From Micavibrio_B sp964633355 (lineage in GTDB: Bacteria > Pseudomonadota > Alphaproteobacteria > Micavibrionales > Micavibrionaceae): a stretch of DNA of 46,147 nucleotides. The position numbers were made by a program, and so were the translations under genes. The DNA is taken from contig CAZWGO010000017.1 in the NCBI GenBank assembly GCA_964633355.1, positions 1-46,147 of the forward strand, written 5' to 3'. Numbering within the stretch: the first letter of the stretch is position 1; the number at the start of each line of letters is the position of its first letter. A model generated the notes under the pieces. The model saw only the letters and a program-made list of their open reading frames with translations. It had not been told where the DNA came from and made no database searches. Shown piece by piece: positions 15,916-24,617 of the stretch.

Positions 15916-18900
15916 TTGGATAAAGATTTGACAGATCAACGCCGACCAGAAACCGCATCATCCGGTAACGCGCTTTTCGCGGTGTTTGGCGCGGTTGCGC
16001 TGATTGGATTGCTGGGCGCGAGCGTCAATACGTTTGTCAGAGGTCCTTTGACCTCTGCGATCAAGCAAACGAAAACCAATGCCGCCAAAACCCAGATGCA
16101 AATCGCCGGACAGGCGGCGGTGATGGCCTCTACGACAGGCGCGATTGGTGCGAATGAACATGCAAAAGTTTTTCTTACCTCAACAGCGCATAATGGAGTA
16201 TTGGGCGGCTTAAGCGGAGCAGATTCAATTTGCCAGGCACGGGCAACAGCGGCTGGATTGCAAGGAACTTATAAAGCTTGGCTATCGGATGCTACTCAAT
16301 CACCATCGACAAGATTTAATAAGCTAAATGTTCCTTATAAGTTAGTAAATGGAACGCTCGTGGCAAATAATTGGGCGGATTTAACAGACGGCACAATTGC
16401 GGCTGTTATCGATAAAACTGAGATAGGCGCAACGCAAAGCACTATTTCGCCATGGACGAATACCGGCATTCACGGAGGTATTTATTCTACGTCTGACACA
16501 TGTTCAAACTGGACGTCGGCGTCTTCGGGCCTGCAAAGCCGGATAGGAAATCTCACTGTTACCAGCTCATCATGGACCAACCATTCTTTCCAAGCCTGCA
16601 ATCTGGGAAAATGGCTTTATTGCTTCCAACAAGACACATCTACTACCGCTGCAGTCAACGGCGATTGTGATGGCGATAGCGTTATCGAGCCTTTGGAAAT
16701 GCGCGCTGCAGGCGCTGTGCCTGCCCCAACAGGCGGCGGGCTGGTGCCGGCGAAAATTGGTATTAGTAAGAAAGATCCATGGGGGACGGAGTATGGTTAT
16801 TGCTCATGGGATTATGGATCGACGACGTTAAACGCGTCCTGCCAGCAGGAAACGCCGGGGACGAATTTACGCCTCGCCGGTCATGCCACGAACAAGGACG
16901 CTCCGGTGGTGGCGATTATTTCCGCCGGTCCCGATAGAAAATTTACGACAACGTGCCGCAGCTTCGCCACCGCCGATGCCAATTCCAACGGCGTCCTGAC
17001 CGATAGCGGCGATCTCGCGCTGGTCGGCAAGGCCGCGTCAAGCGACGACGATATTATTTTCACCTATACCTATATACAGGCGATAAACGCCACGGGCGGG
17101 CTCTGGCAACTTAAATCCGGCGCGCCATCTGTGGCGACGATTGCGAAAGCCGTCGAGGCGCAGGAAGCGAAATTTACGGGGGCTGGATTATTTGCGAAAC
17201 TGGCAGCGATCAGCAATAATTTCCTCGATATCGTGTCCGGTATAAGGCTTGGCGATCCGGCTGTCGTACCGACCTGTAACGCCGCCAATACACATGCGCT
17301 GCGCCGCAATGCCTCCAGCAATGCGGTCGAGATTTGTAACGGCACGACATGGACCAACACAATTGCCTTCGGCGGCTCCGGTGGTAATCCGTTTGCCGAT
17401 ATCCCGCCGGTGACGGAGAATAAAGTTTTTGTAACATCGGCGACGTATACAGGAAATCTTGGCGGACTCACGGGCGCGGATGCGATCTGTCAGAAACATG
17501 CCAATGCGGCGGCTTTGCCGGGGAAATATATGGCATGGCTGGCCGATGCCACAGGTTCTCCGGCAACAAGATTTTACCAATCGACCGTGCCGTATAAAAT
17601 GGTTGACGGAACAGTTGTTGCGAATAATTGGACAGACCTTACGGATGGTACTGTCGTTAACAAAATAACGAAATATGAAACAGGCGGAACTATTAGCGGT
17701 TCTGAAGTCTGGACCAATGTAAATGCAAATGGAACGGCGACAAGCAGTACCTCTGATTGCAAACTCTGGACCGACACGACTAACTTTATAAATATAGGTC
17801 AAAAAGGTAATCCTTTGCAGGCGAATGCTACGGCTTGGACAGACTGGGGTACGATGCATTGTATTGTTCCGGGTCGCCTCTATTGCTTCCAGCAAACCGA
17901 AGCGACGGCGGGGGGCGGTGGCTCGACGGCGGGGGCTTTCGACTCCCTGTCCGATGCGATTACCGATTACGCCAACGATAATTTTTATGGCGGCCCCGGC
18001 TCCGGCGGGACGGGAAATTACGCGAAAATGTCATGGGGGTATCAAAATTTTACGTCCTCCTCTTCAGCCTATCAGTCAACCGCCTTCGGAGCGGAAGCGG
18101 TCAAGCTTTTCAATGCCGGGGCCAGTATCGGCTTTGGAGCCAATGCCATGCCGAATGTCACGACCGGCGATCAAAACTCGATGATGGGGGCGCAGGCCGG
18201 CGCAGGTCTGGGATCGAACGACTATTACAATACCGGCGTTGGCTATAATGTGTTCAGCGGATCGGGCGCGATCGGCAATACCTATATCGGGTCGAATGCC
18301 GGTAAAGCCGGAACGGATAATATGGCCTTCGGTTCGGAAGCTTTAAGGAACAATACTGGCAACCAGAATGTTGCGATGGGATATCAGGCCGGAACCGCGA
18401 TCACGACCGGATCGAATAACACCATCGCCGGAGCCGAAGCCCTGAAATCCAATGTCTCGGGCAGCAACAATACAGCCATCGGTTATCAATCCATGACTAA
18501 TAACATGGTAAGTGAAAACACGGCGGTCGGTCAGCGTGCCCTCTCTACCAATACGACAGGTCTTCGCGCCGTGGCTGTCGGTGCCGAAGCGTCCCGCTAC
18601 CAGACAGGGAATGATAATACGGCGATCGGCGCGGAGGCCTTGAAGGGCGTCAACGGCGCTTCGAGCGGTATTAATAACACAGCGGTTGGATATATCGCAC
18701 TCGCTGGCAACACGACGGGATCTGATAATACGGCGGTTGGAATTAGGGCGCTCAATGCAAACTCTACAGGATCGTATAATACGGCGGTTGGATATTTAGC
18801 GCTAAGATATCTTGCGTCAGGGAATAACAATACCGCGCTGGGTGCCGGGGCGTTGAGAGATATAACCAGTGGTTTCGACAATGTAGCCTTTGGTGCATAT

Positions 18901-20766
18901 AGCTTAAAAAGTTTAACATCGGGAAGCGCGAACACGGCTATAGGATATAATGCAGGTACCAGCACGGCCAACATGGTATCAGGCCATACGCTAATAGGCG
19001 CAGCTGCGATTGATCAGGGAAATCCCACCGGTCCGGCAACAGCCGCAGGTTTCGGGGCGTTATCCAAGAATTCTGGAGAGGGCAATACCGGCGTCGGATC
19101 TTATGCCGGACGGGGACTGGCGTCGGGATCTTCATACAACACAGTGATTGGCTATACGGCAGGTAATGGCGTCGGTGTGGATAAATTAGCAACCAACATG
19201 ACAGCGATTGGGTCAGGCGCTGCCAGAGATGCGAGTGGCGATAACATAACGGCGATTGGGTATCGAACTCTGCAAAATAACACCGGATCGGATAATACCG
19301 GTATGGGTTATCGCGCCATGACAAATCTGGTAGCCGGTTCGAATAACACAGTGATCGGTCATGATGCGGGCTATAACATGACGACGGCTTCTCACAATAC
19401 ATTGGCTGGGTATCAGGCGGGTTATACCAACCAAGCCGGAGATTTCGTTACTGCGGCAGGGTATCAAGCTTTGTATGTCAATCTCGCCCCTGCCAATACG
19501 GCGCTCGGTTACAGAACATTATATAGTAATACCAACGGGCTTTATAACACCGCGATCGGCTATGCAGGACTGACAAATAACTCGGTCGGCAATTTCAACA
19601 CGGCGGTCGGTAGCGATGCCTTACGAAATCTCAATGGGACCTATTCGGCAGCGACCTGTACCGGGCTCGGCGCTGCCGCGACAGCGACCGATCCGGCGAC
19701 AGGCCATTGTTATTATACTATGAACTCATCTGTTACCTGGAGCGACGCACAGGCGGCCTGTGCTGCAAATGGCGATTATCTCGCGGTCGTTTCAAGCCGG
19801 GCAGAGCAGGTCATTGTTAACACCGTGGGTGATGGTTATGCGGCATGGCTCGGTGCCAACGATGCGAATGTCCCAGGCGAATGGAGGTGGCGTGGCGGCG
19901 ATCTGAACGGAATCCAAATGTGGCAGGGAGATGTTAGTGGCTCACCTACAAACGACCTTTATCAAAATTGGCAACCCGGCGGGCCTGCAGCCACGACAGG
20001 ATGTGTAAGGAAAACTGTAACAGCTGGTTTTTGGGTATCAAGTACTTGTGCAAGCCTGCGACAATACATTTGCGAACGCGAACCGACCTATACATCGTCT
20101 TATAATACCGCTATTGGAGGACAATCCTTGTATGCCGCTACGAGCGGCGGTCAAAATACAGCACTAGGTTTTCAGGCTTTGAATGGCAATACGACGGGCT
20201 CCGACAATACAGCGGCGGGCTATCAGGCGCTGAGTACCAATACTACCGGATCGAATAATACGGCGATCGGTTATATGGCCGGACCGACGGCAAATAATTT
20301 GTCGAACACAATTGCTCTCGGTAATGGCGCCCAGGTAACGGGCAGCAATAAAATTCGTGTCGGCGATACATCAGTGACGACAATTTCCGGACAGGTGGCG
20401 TTTACGGCGACCTCCGATATGCGGGTGAAAAAAGATATTCATCCATCCGATCTCGGCCTTGATTTCATTATGGGGCTGAAGCCTGTTTCCTATCGCCTGA
20501 AACAGGGTAACGGCCGCCTTGATTACGGTTTCCTTGCGCAGGATATCGAGGCCTCTCTCGACGGGCGCATGACCAATATGATCACACGCCGCGAAGACGA
20601 AATGAAAACCTATCAACTACGCAGCGCCGATTTGATCGCGCCGCTGGTCAAAGCCTTGCAGGAACAGGACGCGACGATTGAACGTCTGCAAGCAAAAATA
20701 GACGCTATCAAGACCGCGCGCCTGACAAAAGCCTGCACGAAACAAAATGCGGAAGGGCGGGAATGA
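15916..20766 (+). CDS. Giant pseudopilin-headed fibre protein 1 (DUF1554, beta-roll, C-type lectin, S74 chaperone)
   Basis: A 1616-residue surface-fibre candidate. In order it has a leader and pilin-like hydrophobic helix (Gly17, then 18-36, with an amphipathic extension to about 70), DUF1554 domain 1 (about 80-235) and a GspG-like pseudopilin domain (about 250-385, DPWGTEYGYC from Asp287, ISAGPD). These are followed by a Cys-rich LRR-EICNGTTW motif, DUF1554 domain 2 (about 494-660) and 17-residue NTAxGxxAL beta-roll repeats (about 690-1240). A C-type-lectin-like domain (about 1246-1391), more repeats and a Peptidase_S74 chaperone with Ser1500/Lys1505 (SDMRVKKDI) complete it. S74 domains trimerise fibres and then cut themselves off. 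The start is non-ATG: TTG at 15916, or TTG at 15928, which has a weak GGA upstream. The first of three coupled genes. Confidence 0.85.
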   Translation: MDKDLTDQRRPETASSGNALFAVFGAVALIGLLGASVNTFVRGPLTSAIKQTKTNAAKTQMQIAGQAAVMASTTGAIGANEHAKVFLTSTAHNGVLGGLSGADSICQARATAAGLQGTYKAWLSDATQSPSTRFNKLNVPYKLVNGTLVANNWADLTDGTIAAVIDKTEIGATQSTISPWTNTGIHGGIYSTSDTCSNWTSASSGLQSRIGNLTVTSSSWTNHSFQACNLGKWLYCFQQDTSTTAAVNGDCDGDSVIEPLEMRAAGAVPAPTGGGLVPAKIGISKKDPWGTEYGYCSWDYGSTTLNASCQQETPGTNLRLAGHATNKDAPVVAIISAGPDRKFTTTCRSFATADANSNGVLTDSGDLALVGKAASSDDDIIFTYTYIQAINATGGLWQLKSGAPSVATIAKAVEAQEAKFTGAGLFAKLAAISNNFLDIVSGIRLGDPAVVPTCNAANTHALRRNASSNAVEICNGTTWTNTIAFGGSGGNPFADIPPVTENKVFVTSATYTGNLGGLTGADAICQKHANAAALPGKYMAWLADATGSPATRFYQSTVPYKMVDGTVVANNWTDLTDGTVVNKITKYETGGTISGSEVWTNVNANGTATSSTSDCKLWTDTTNFINIGQKGNPLQANATAWTDWGTMHCIVPGRLYCFQQTEATAGGGGSTAGAFDSLSDAITDYANDNFYGGPGSGGTGNYAKMSWGYQNFTSSSSAYQSTAFGAEAVKLFNAGASIGFGANAMPNVTTGDQNSMMGAQAGAGLGSNDYYNTGVGYNVFSGSGAIGNTYIGSNAGKAGTDNMAFGSEALRNNTGNQNVAMGYQAGTAITTGSNNTIAGAEALKSNVSGSNNTAIGYQSMTNNMVSENTAVGQRALSTNTTGLRAVAVGAEASRYQTGNDNTAIGAEALKGVNGASSGINNTAVGYIALAGNTTGSDNTAVGIRALNANSTGSYNTAVGYLALRYLASGNNNTALGAGALRDITSGFDNVAFGAYSLKSLTSGSANTAIGYNAGTSTANMVSGHTLIGAAAIDQGNPTGPATAAGFGALSKNSGEGNTGVGSYAGRGLASGSSYNTVIGYTAGNGVGVDKLATNMTAIGSGAARDASGDNITAIGYRTLQNNTGSDNTGMGYRAMTNLVAGSNNTVIGHDAGYNMTTASHNTLAGYQAGYTNQAGDFVTAAGYQALYVNLAPANTALGYRTLYSNTNGLYNTAIGYAGLTNNSVGNFNTAVGSDALRNLNGTYSAATCTGLGAAATATDPATGHCYYTMNSSVTWSDAQAACAANGDYLAVVSSRAEQVIVNTVGDGYAAWLGANDANVPGEWRWRGGDLNGIQMWQGDVSGSPTNDLYQNWQPGGPAATTGCVRKTVTAGFWVSSTCASLRQYICEREPTYTSSYNTAIGGQSLYAATSGGQNTALGFQALNGNTTGSDNTAAGYQALSTNTTGSNNTAIGYMAGPTANNLSNTIALGNGAQVTGSNKIRVGDTSVTTISGQVAFTATSDMRVKKDIHPSDLGLDFIMGLKPVSYRLKQGNGRLDYGFLAQDIEASLDGRMTNMITRREDEMKTYQLRSADLIAPLVKALQEQDATIERLQAKIDAIKTARLTKACTKQNAEGRE
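16140..16650 (+). other. DUF1554 domain 1, inserted between pilin helix and pseudopilin domain
   Basis: In fibres 2 and 3 the pilin helix runs straight into the GDCD pseudopilin start. Here about 170 residues with the DUF1554 pattern (VFLTST, GLSGADSICQ, AWLSDAT, NNWADLTDG, WLYCFQQ) are inserted at that point. It matches the second copy (17400-17890) at 50 of 77 aligned residues. The DNA is A+T-richer than flanking sequence, suggesting a shuffled-in module. Confidence 0.7.
17400..17890 (+). other. DUF1554 domain 2 of fibre protein 1
   Basis: This is the second DUF1554 copy, placed after the pseudopilin domain and before the beta-roll repeats. It has VFVTSATYTG, GLTGADAICQ, AWLADAT, NNWTDLTDG and LYCFQQ. 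DUF1554 is known from Leptospira outer-surface proteins; its ligand is not established. Confidence 0.7.
19650..20090 (+). other. C-type-lectin-like domain within fibre 1 beta-roll
   Basis: It contains the CTLD pattern: HCYY, WSDAQAAC, YLAVVSSRAEQ, AWLGANDANVPGEWRW and a final C-x-YICE. The calcium/sugar-site motifs are replaced: GGP stands where EPN is expected and FWVSST where WND is expected. It is flanked on both sides by intact NTAxG repeats, so it is spliced into the fibre shaft. Confidence 0.75.
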
Positions 20767-23700
20767 AGAAATTTAGTTTATCCGTTTATCCGTTTATCCG
20801 TTTATCCGATCAACGAAACAACGAAACAACGAAACAACGAGGCAGCGTGTTCCTCGTCCTCTTCGGCGCGCTCGGCGTGATTGGTATATTGGGCGTCGGC
20901 ATGACGACGCTGATCAAGGGACCCCTGACATCGTCGGTGAAGCTCACGCGCAGCAATAGCGCGCAGGCGCAAATGGCGATTGCCGCGCAAAGCGCCGTCA
21001 TGGCCGCCACCGGATTAAGCGGCAGCGGCGATTGCGATACGGATAATTATGTCGAGCCTGTCGAATGGCGCATCGACGGCACGAAGCCGTCTCCAACCGG
21101 CGGCGGACTTATTCCGCTTGGTATCGGCGTCACGAGAACGAGCGATCCATGGGGCAGCGATTACGGCTATTGCGTCTGGGATCATGGACCGACTCTGCTG
21201 AATGCGTCATGTCAGCAAGGAACACCGGGCACGAACCGCCGCCTCGCCGGAACGGATTCGAAACTGTATACGAGCGTTGCGATCATTTCAGCCGGTCCCG
21301 ATAAAGCCTTTACGACAACGTGCCGGACATTCGCGGCGGCTGATGTCAATGCCAACGGCGCGCTCGGCGACACAGGCGATCTCGAGATGGTTTCGAAAGC
21401 CGCCGCCAGCGATGACGACCTGATTTTCACCTATACATATGAAGAAGCGACCGGCGCGTCGGGCGGGCTGTGGCAATTGAAATCATCCGATGCCAATACC
21501 GCGACGATCAATAAGGCGATCGAAGTGCCACAAGCGAAGTTTACCGGCACGTCGATGATGAACAGTCTCGGCTATGTGCAAAACGCGGCGGTGTCGTGCA
21601 CCGGACTGGGTAATGTATCTTATAACGATCCGGCCAGCGGGAATTGTTATTATCGGGTTGATGTGAATGTTGACTGGCCAACGGCAAAATCTGCTTGTGA
21701 AGCTAACGGTGGTTATTTAGCAGTTGTTGATAGCCTGACCGAAAAAAATATCATTGTTGCCAATATGATTTCCGCTACGCCTAGTTGGGTTGGTGCGACA
21801 GATAGCGATACGGAAGGTAAATGGGTCTGGACCGGGGGGGAACTAAAAGGCATTCAATTCTGGCAAGGTAACAATGCCGCTAATGGAGGAACGGCTATCA
21901 ACGGCGCCTATTCAAACTGGCTTTCCGGCGAGCCGGGCGTTGGCACCAGCGATACTGAAGATTGTATGGTGCATGGCAACACATGGAATGATATTTCTTG
22001 TACTACGCTGCGCACCTATATCTGCGAAAAAACAGGCGCATCACCTCTGACGATGCAGAACGGTCTGCGCATTGCTGATGCTTCCGTGGTGACAACTTGT
22101 AATTCTACCAACACAGGCGTATTGCGACGCACGGCATCCGGCGCAAATCTTGAAATCTGTGACGGAACCACTTGGCTGGCGGGCGGTGGAAGTGCCATCG
22201 GCACCATCATCGATAATTTCTCTGACGGTATCGCCAATTACGTCCGCAATAATATCTTCCTCGGCAAGAACGCGGGTGGTGAATCCGTCACTGGCGGGGG
22301 TAATATCATTCTCGCCGCGGATAATTACGCGAGTGCGACCCTCACCACCGGTTGGGGAAATTCCATTTTAGGTACATATGTCCTGCGTAACATCACCGAG
22401 GGCAGCGCCAATACAGCTCTTGGTTATTATACGATGGAGAATGCGCCGACCGCCAGCCGCACGGCGGCCTTCGGTAATTATGCCTGTTCCAAGCTGGGGA
22501 ACGGAACGGCAAATAATGACAATACCTGTATCGGTACGGCGGCACTGCTTGATAAAGTATCGACAGGAATCACATCGGTAGGTCGTTATAGCGGCTATAA
22601 CACAATAGGCGCGGTGCGCGCCGTCTGGCTTGGCGGCGATGCGGGGAACAGGAATACGAGCGGTCTCGATAATACAGCGATCGGTAATTATGCGCTTGAT
22701 AACGTCACGGTAAATGGAGCGTCCACCGCGCTCGGGCACGCGGTTCTCACCGGCGCAACGGCAGGGTCCAATACCGGCGTCGGATCGGGCGCGATGGGAA
22801 GCGTGACCAGCGCGACGCGAAACGTAGCGGTCGGCATGTCTTCACTTGGCGCTCTTGGCGCAACGGCCAGCGATAACACGGCCATCGGCTATAACTCCCT
22901 CCGCCTCCTGAATAATGCCGCCGCGTTGCGCAATACGGGCGCTGGATATTCCGCGCTTTATGCTTCAACAGCGGGCGCTGACAATATCGCGATTGGCTCT
23001 TACGCGGCGGCTTCGCTGACAGTTGCCACCAGTAGCCGCAACGTCGCCGTCGGGCGCGATGTTATGAGAGATAAAGCCGCGAGTACGTCGGATAACGTCG
23101 CGATCGGTGCAACCGCCGTAAAAGGACCCGGCTCGACTTTAAACAACACCGGTATCGGCTGGAGCGCGTTGTCTGTCGTCAGGTCGCCAAGCAATGTCGC
23201 TATAGGTTATTCAGCATCTCGATTGCAAAACAGCGCAACAGCGACGGTTATTAATACGGCAGTCGGCAGTGAAGCCTTGATGGCGAATGTCAACATGGCA
23301 AATAATGTAGCGGCCGGATATGACGCGCTCAGGAATTCTACAGCGGTTAGTAATTCTGTGGCCATTGGCTATGAATCCTTGCTCAATCATACATCTACTG
23401 CAGCATCCAATATAACGGCGGTCGGCTATCAAGCCTTACGCAGCAATACAGGTCTTACTTTAACGACCGCTGTCGGGCATCAGGCTTTATATAACAATAC
23501 GACAGGCACGAATAATTTAGGTATCGGCTATCAAGCCCTTTACGCGGGTACGACGGCTTCAAACAATATGGCTGCCGGGTCTCAGGCCCTATACGCAACG
23601 ACACATGCTTCCGGCAATAATACCGCGATCGGCTCTCAGGCAGGTTATGCCGCGACAGGTTTAAACAATGCTGCCATAGTCGGTTCTCAAGCCGCTTATG

Positions 23701-24617
23701 GCGCAACAGCCCAGACAGCCGACGCTCCGGTCGCTATAGGGTACAGGTCGCTCTATGCAACAGGGGCAGCGAGCGTTACAGGAGCGACTTCTTTTGGATC
23801 GCAGGCGCTACTCGGAGGAGCGGCATCTGGAAGTAGCTTCGGCTTCCGTTCCGGCTATAACGGGACAACCGATATAACCAGTGCGGGGTATCTATCCTTC
23901 GGGGTAACAAATTCCGGCACAAGAAATACGGCGCTCGGCGCATTGGCGATGACAGGGGGAACGGGAGGAGCCAGCAACTATAATACGGCAGCCGGATACC
24001 GGGCTATGGTGAATAATGTTGTAAGTAGTGGATCCGACGGAAGCTATAATACGGCCATCGGCGCTTACGCCCTAGAAAATTCCGGCCTAGCAGACAGTAA
24101 TATAGCGATAGGATATGCTGCCTATGATGGGACAATGTACTCACAAAGTACGGCAATTGGTTCGAGAACTGATATTGGCGGAAGTAATTCTACCGCGATA
24201 GGCTATGGCGCCACTACGAGTGCGGCCGACACGATCCGCTTAGGTAATGCCAGCATTACGGCTATCGAGGGACAGGTGGCGTGGACCTTCCCGTCCGATC
24301 GCCGTTTGAAAAAAGATATTACGCCGTCCGATCTCGGTCTTGATTTTATCATGGGACTAAAACCGGTTTCTTATCGTCTCAAACAAGGCAATGGCCGTCT
24401 TGATTACGGCTTCCTTGCGCAGGATGTTGAAAAATCCCTCGATGGCCGCCAGACAAATATGATCAATCGCCTCAATGATGAAATAAAAACCTATCAACTG
24501 CGCAGCAACGATCTGGTCGCGCCGATCGTGAAAGCGATTCAGGAACGTCAGGCCAAGATCGAAGATTTGAAGCGGCAGATTGCGGAGTTGAAAAATTGTG
24601 AAGGGGGAGCTGAATGA
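20763..24617 (+). CDS. Giant pseudopilin-headed fibre protein 2 (C-type lectin, beta-roll, S74 chaperone)
   Basis: A 1284-residue protein. The leader (1-27) is encoded largely by octanucleotide repeats and ends in KQRG. It is followed by a hydrophobic helix (28-50), an amphipathic helix and a GspG-like domain with DPWG from Asp128 and ISAGPD. A C-type-lectin-like domain comes next (about 278-425), then a CN-LRR-EICDGTTW motif, an IDNFSDGIANY linker, NTAxGxxAL-type repeats (about 500-1165) and a Peptidase_S74 domain with Ser1178/Lys1183 (SDRRLKKDI). The lectin domain keeps Glu390-Pro and Trp408-Asn-Asp, so calcium-dependent sugar binding is plausible. Its ATG overlaps the fibre 1 stop by 4 nt. 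Likely role: adhesin or pilus-linked fibre; inferred. Confidence 0.85.
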   Translation: MKKFSLSVYPFIRLSDQRNNETTKQRGSVFLVLFGALGVIGILGVGMTTLIKGPLTSSVKLTRSNSAQAQMAIAAQSAVMAATGLSGSGDCDTDNYVEPVEWRIDGTKPSPTGGGLIPLGIGVTRTSDPWGSDYGYCVWDHGPTLLNASCQQGTPGTNRRLAGTDSKLYTSVAIISAGPDKAFTTTCRTFAAADVNANGALGDTGDLEMVSKAAASDDDLIFTYTYEEATGASGGLWQLKSSDANTATINKAIEVPQAKFTGTSMMNSLGYVQNAAVSCTGLGNVSYNDPASGNCYYRVDVNVDWPTAKSACEANGGYLAVVDSLTEKNIIVANMISATPSWVGATDSDTEGKWVWTGGELKGIQFWQGNNAANGGTAINGAYSNWLSGEPGVGTSDTEDCMVHGNTWNDISCTTLRTYICEKTGASPLTMQNGLRIADASVVTTCNSTNTGVLRRTASGANLEICDGTTWLAGGGSAIGTIIDNFSDGIANYVRNNIFLGKNAGGESVTGGGNIILAADNYASATLTTGWGNSILGTYVLRNITEGSANTALGYYTMENAPTASRTAAFGNYACSKLGNGTANNDNTCIGTAALLDKVSTGITSVGRYSGYNTIGAVRAVWLGGDAGNRNTSGLDNTAIGNYALDNVTVNGASTALGHAVLTGATAGSNTGVGSGAMGSVTSATRNVAVGMSSLGALGATASDNTAIGYNSLRLLNNAAALRNTGAGYSALYASTAGADNIAIGSYAAASLTVATSSRNVAVGRDVMRDKAASTSDNVAIGATAVKGPGSTLNNTGIGWSALSVVRSPSNVAIGYSASRLQNSATATVINTAVGSEALMANVNMANNVAAGYDALRNSTAVSNSVAIGYESLLNHTSTAASNITAVGYQALRSNTGLTLTTAVGHQALYNNTTGTNNLGIGYQALYAGTTASNNMAAGSQALYATTHASGNNTAIGSQAGYAATGLNNAAIVGSQAAYGATAQTADAPVAIGYRSLYATGAASVTGATSFGSQALLGGAASGSSFGFRSGYNGTTDITSAGYLSFGVTNSGTRNTALGALAMTGGTGGASNYNTAAGYRAMVNNVVSSGSDGSYNTAIGAYALENSGLADSNIAIGYAAYDGTMYSQSTAIGSRTDIGGSNSTAIGYGATTSAADTIRLGNASITAIEGQVAWTFPSDRRLKKDITPSDLGLDFIMGLKPVSYRLKQGNGRLDYGFLAQDVEKSLDGRQTNMINRLNDEIKTYQLRSNDLVAPIVKAIQERQAKIEDLKRQIAELKNCEGGAE
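20776..20807 (+). repeat. (GTTTATCC)x4 octanucleotide repeat in the fibre 2 leader
   Basis: Four perfect 8-bp units lie directly after the start codon region, inside the open frame. Because 8 is not a multiple of 3, gain or loss of one unit would shift the frame. Confidence 0.9.
20811..20842 (+). repeat. (CAACGAAA)x3 plus partial octanucleotide repeat
   Basis: Three perfect 8-bp units and a fourth diverged unit (CAACGAGG) lie 3 nt after the first octanucleotide array. They encode the QRNNETTKQR part of the leader just before the hydrophobic helix. Confidence 0.88.
21595..22035 (+). other. C-type-lectin-like domain of fibre 2 with conserved EP and WND
   Basis: It shows NCYYR, WPTAKSAC, YLAVVDSLTE, WVGATDSDTEGKWVW, an EPG at residue 390, WND at 408-410 and CTTLRTYICE. 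It sits between the pseudopilin domain and the repeats, unlike in fibre 1, where the domain is embedded in the repeats. Confidence 0.78.

Noticed and set aside
17188..17895. Long antisense open frame (235 codons) opposite fibre gene 1
   Set aside because: It is a shadow of the repetitive coding strand: high Arg/Cys/Ile content, no ribosome site and no family pattern, while the plus frame is clearly coding.
18060..20380. Regular short repeats that could suggest a CRISPR array
   Set aside because: The repeats are degenerate, in frame with period 51 nt and encode NTAxGxxAL protein repeats; there are no unique spacers between identical repeats and no cas genes.
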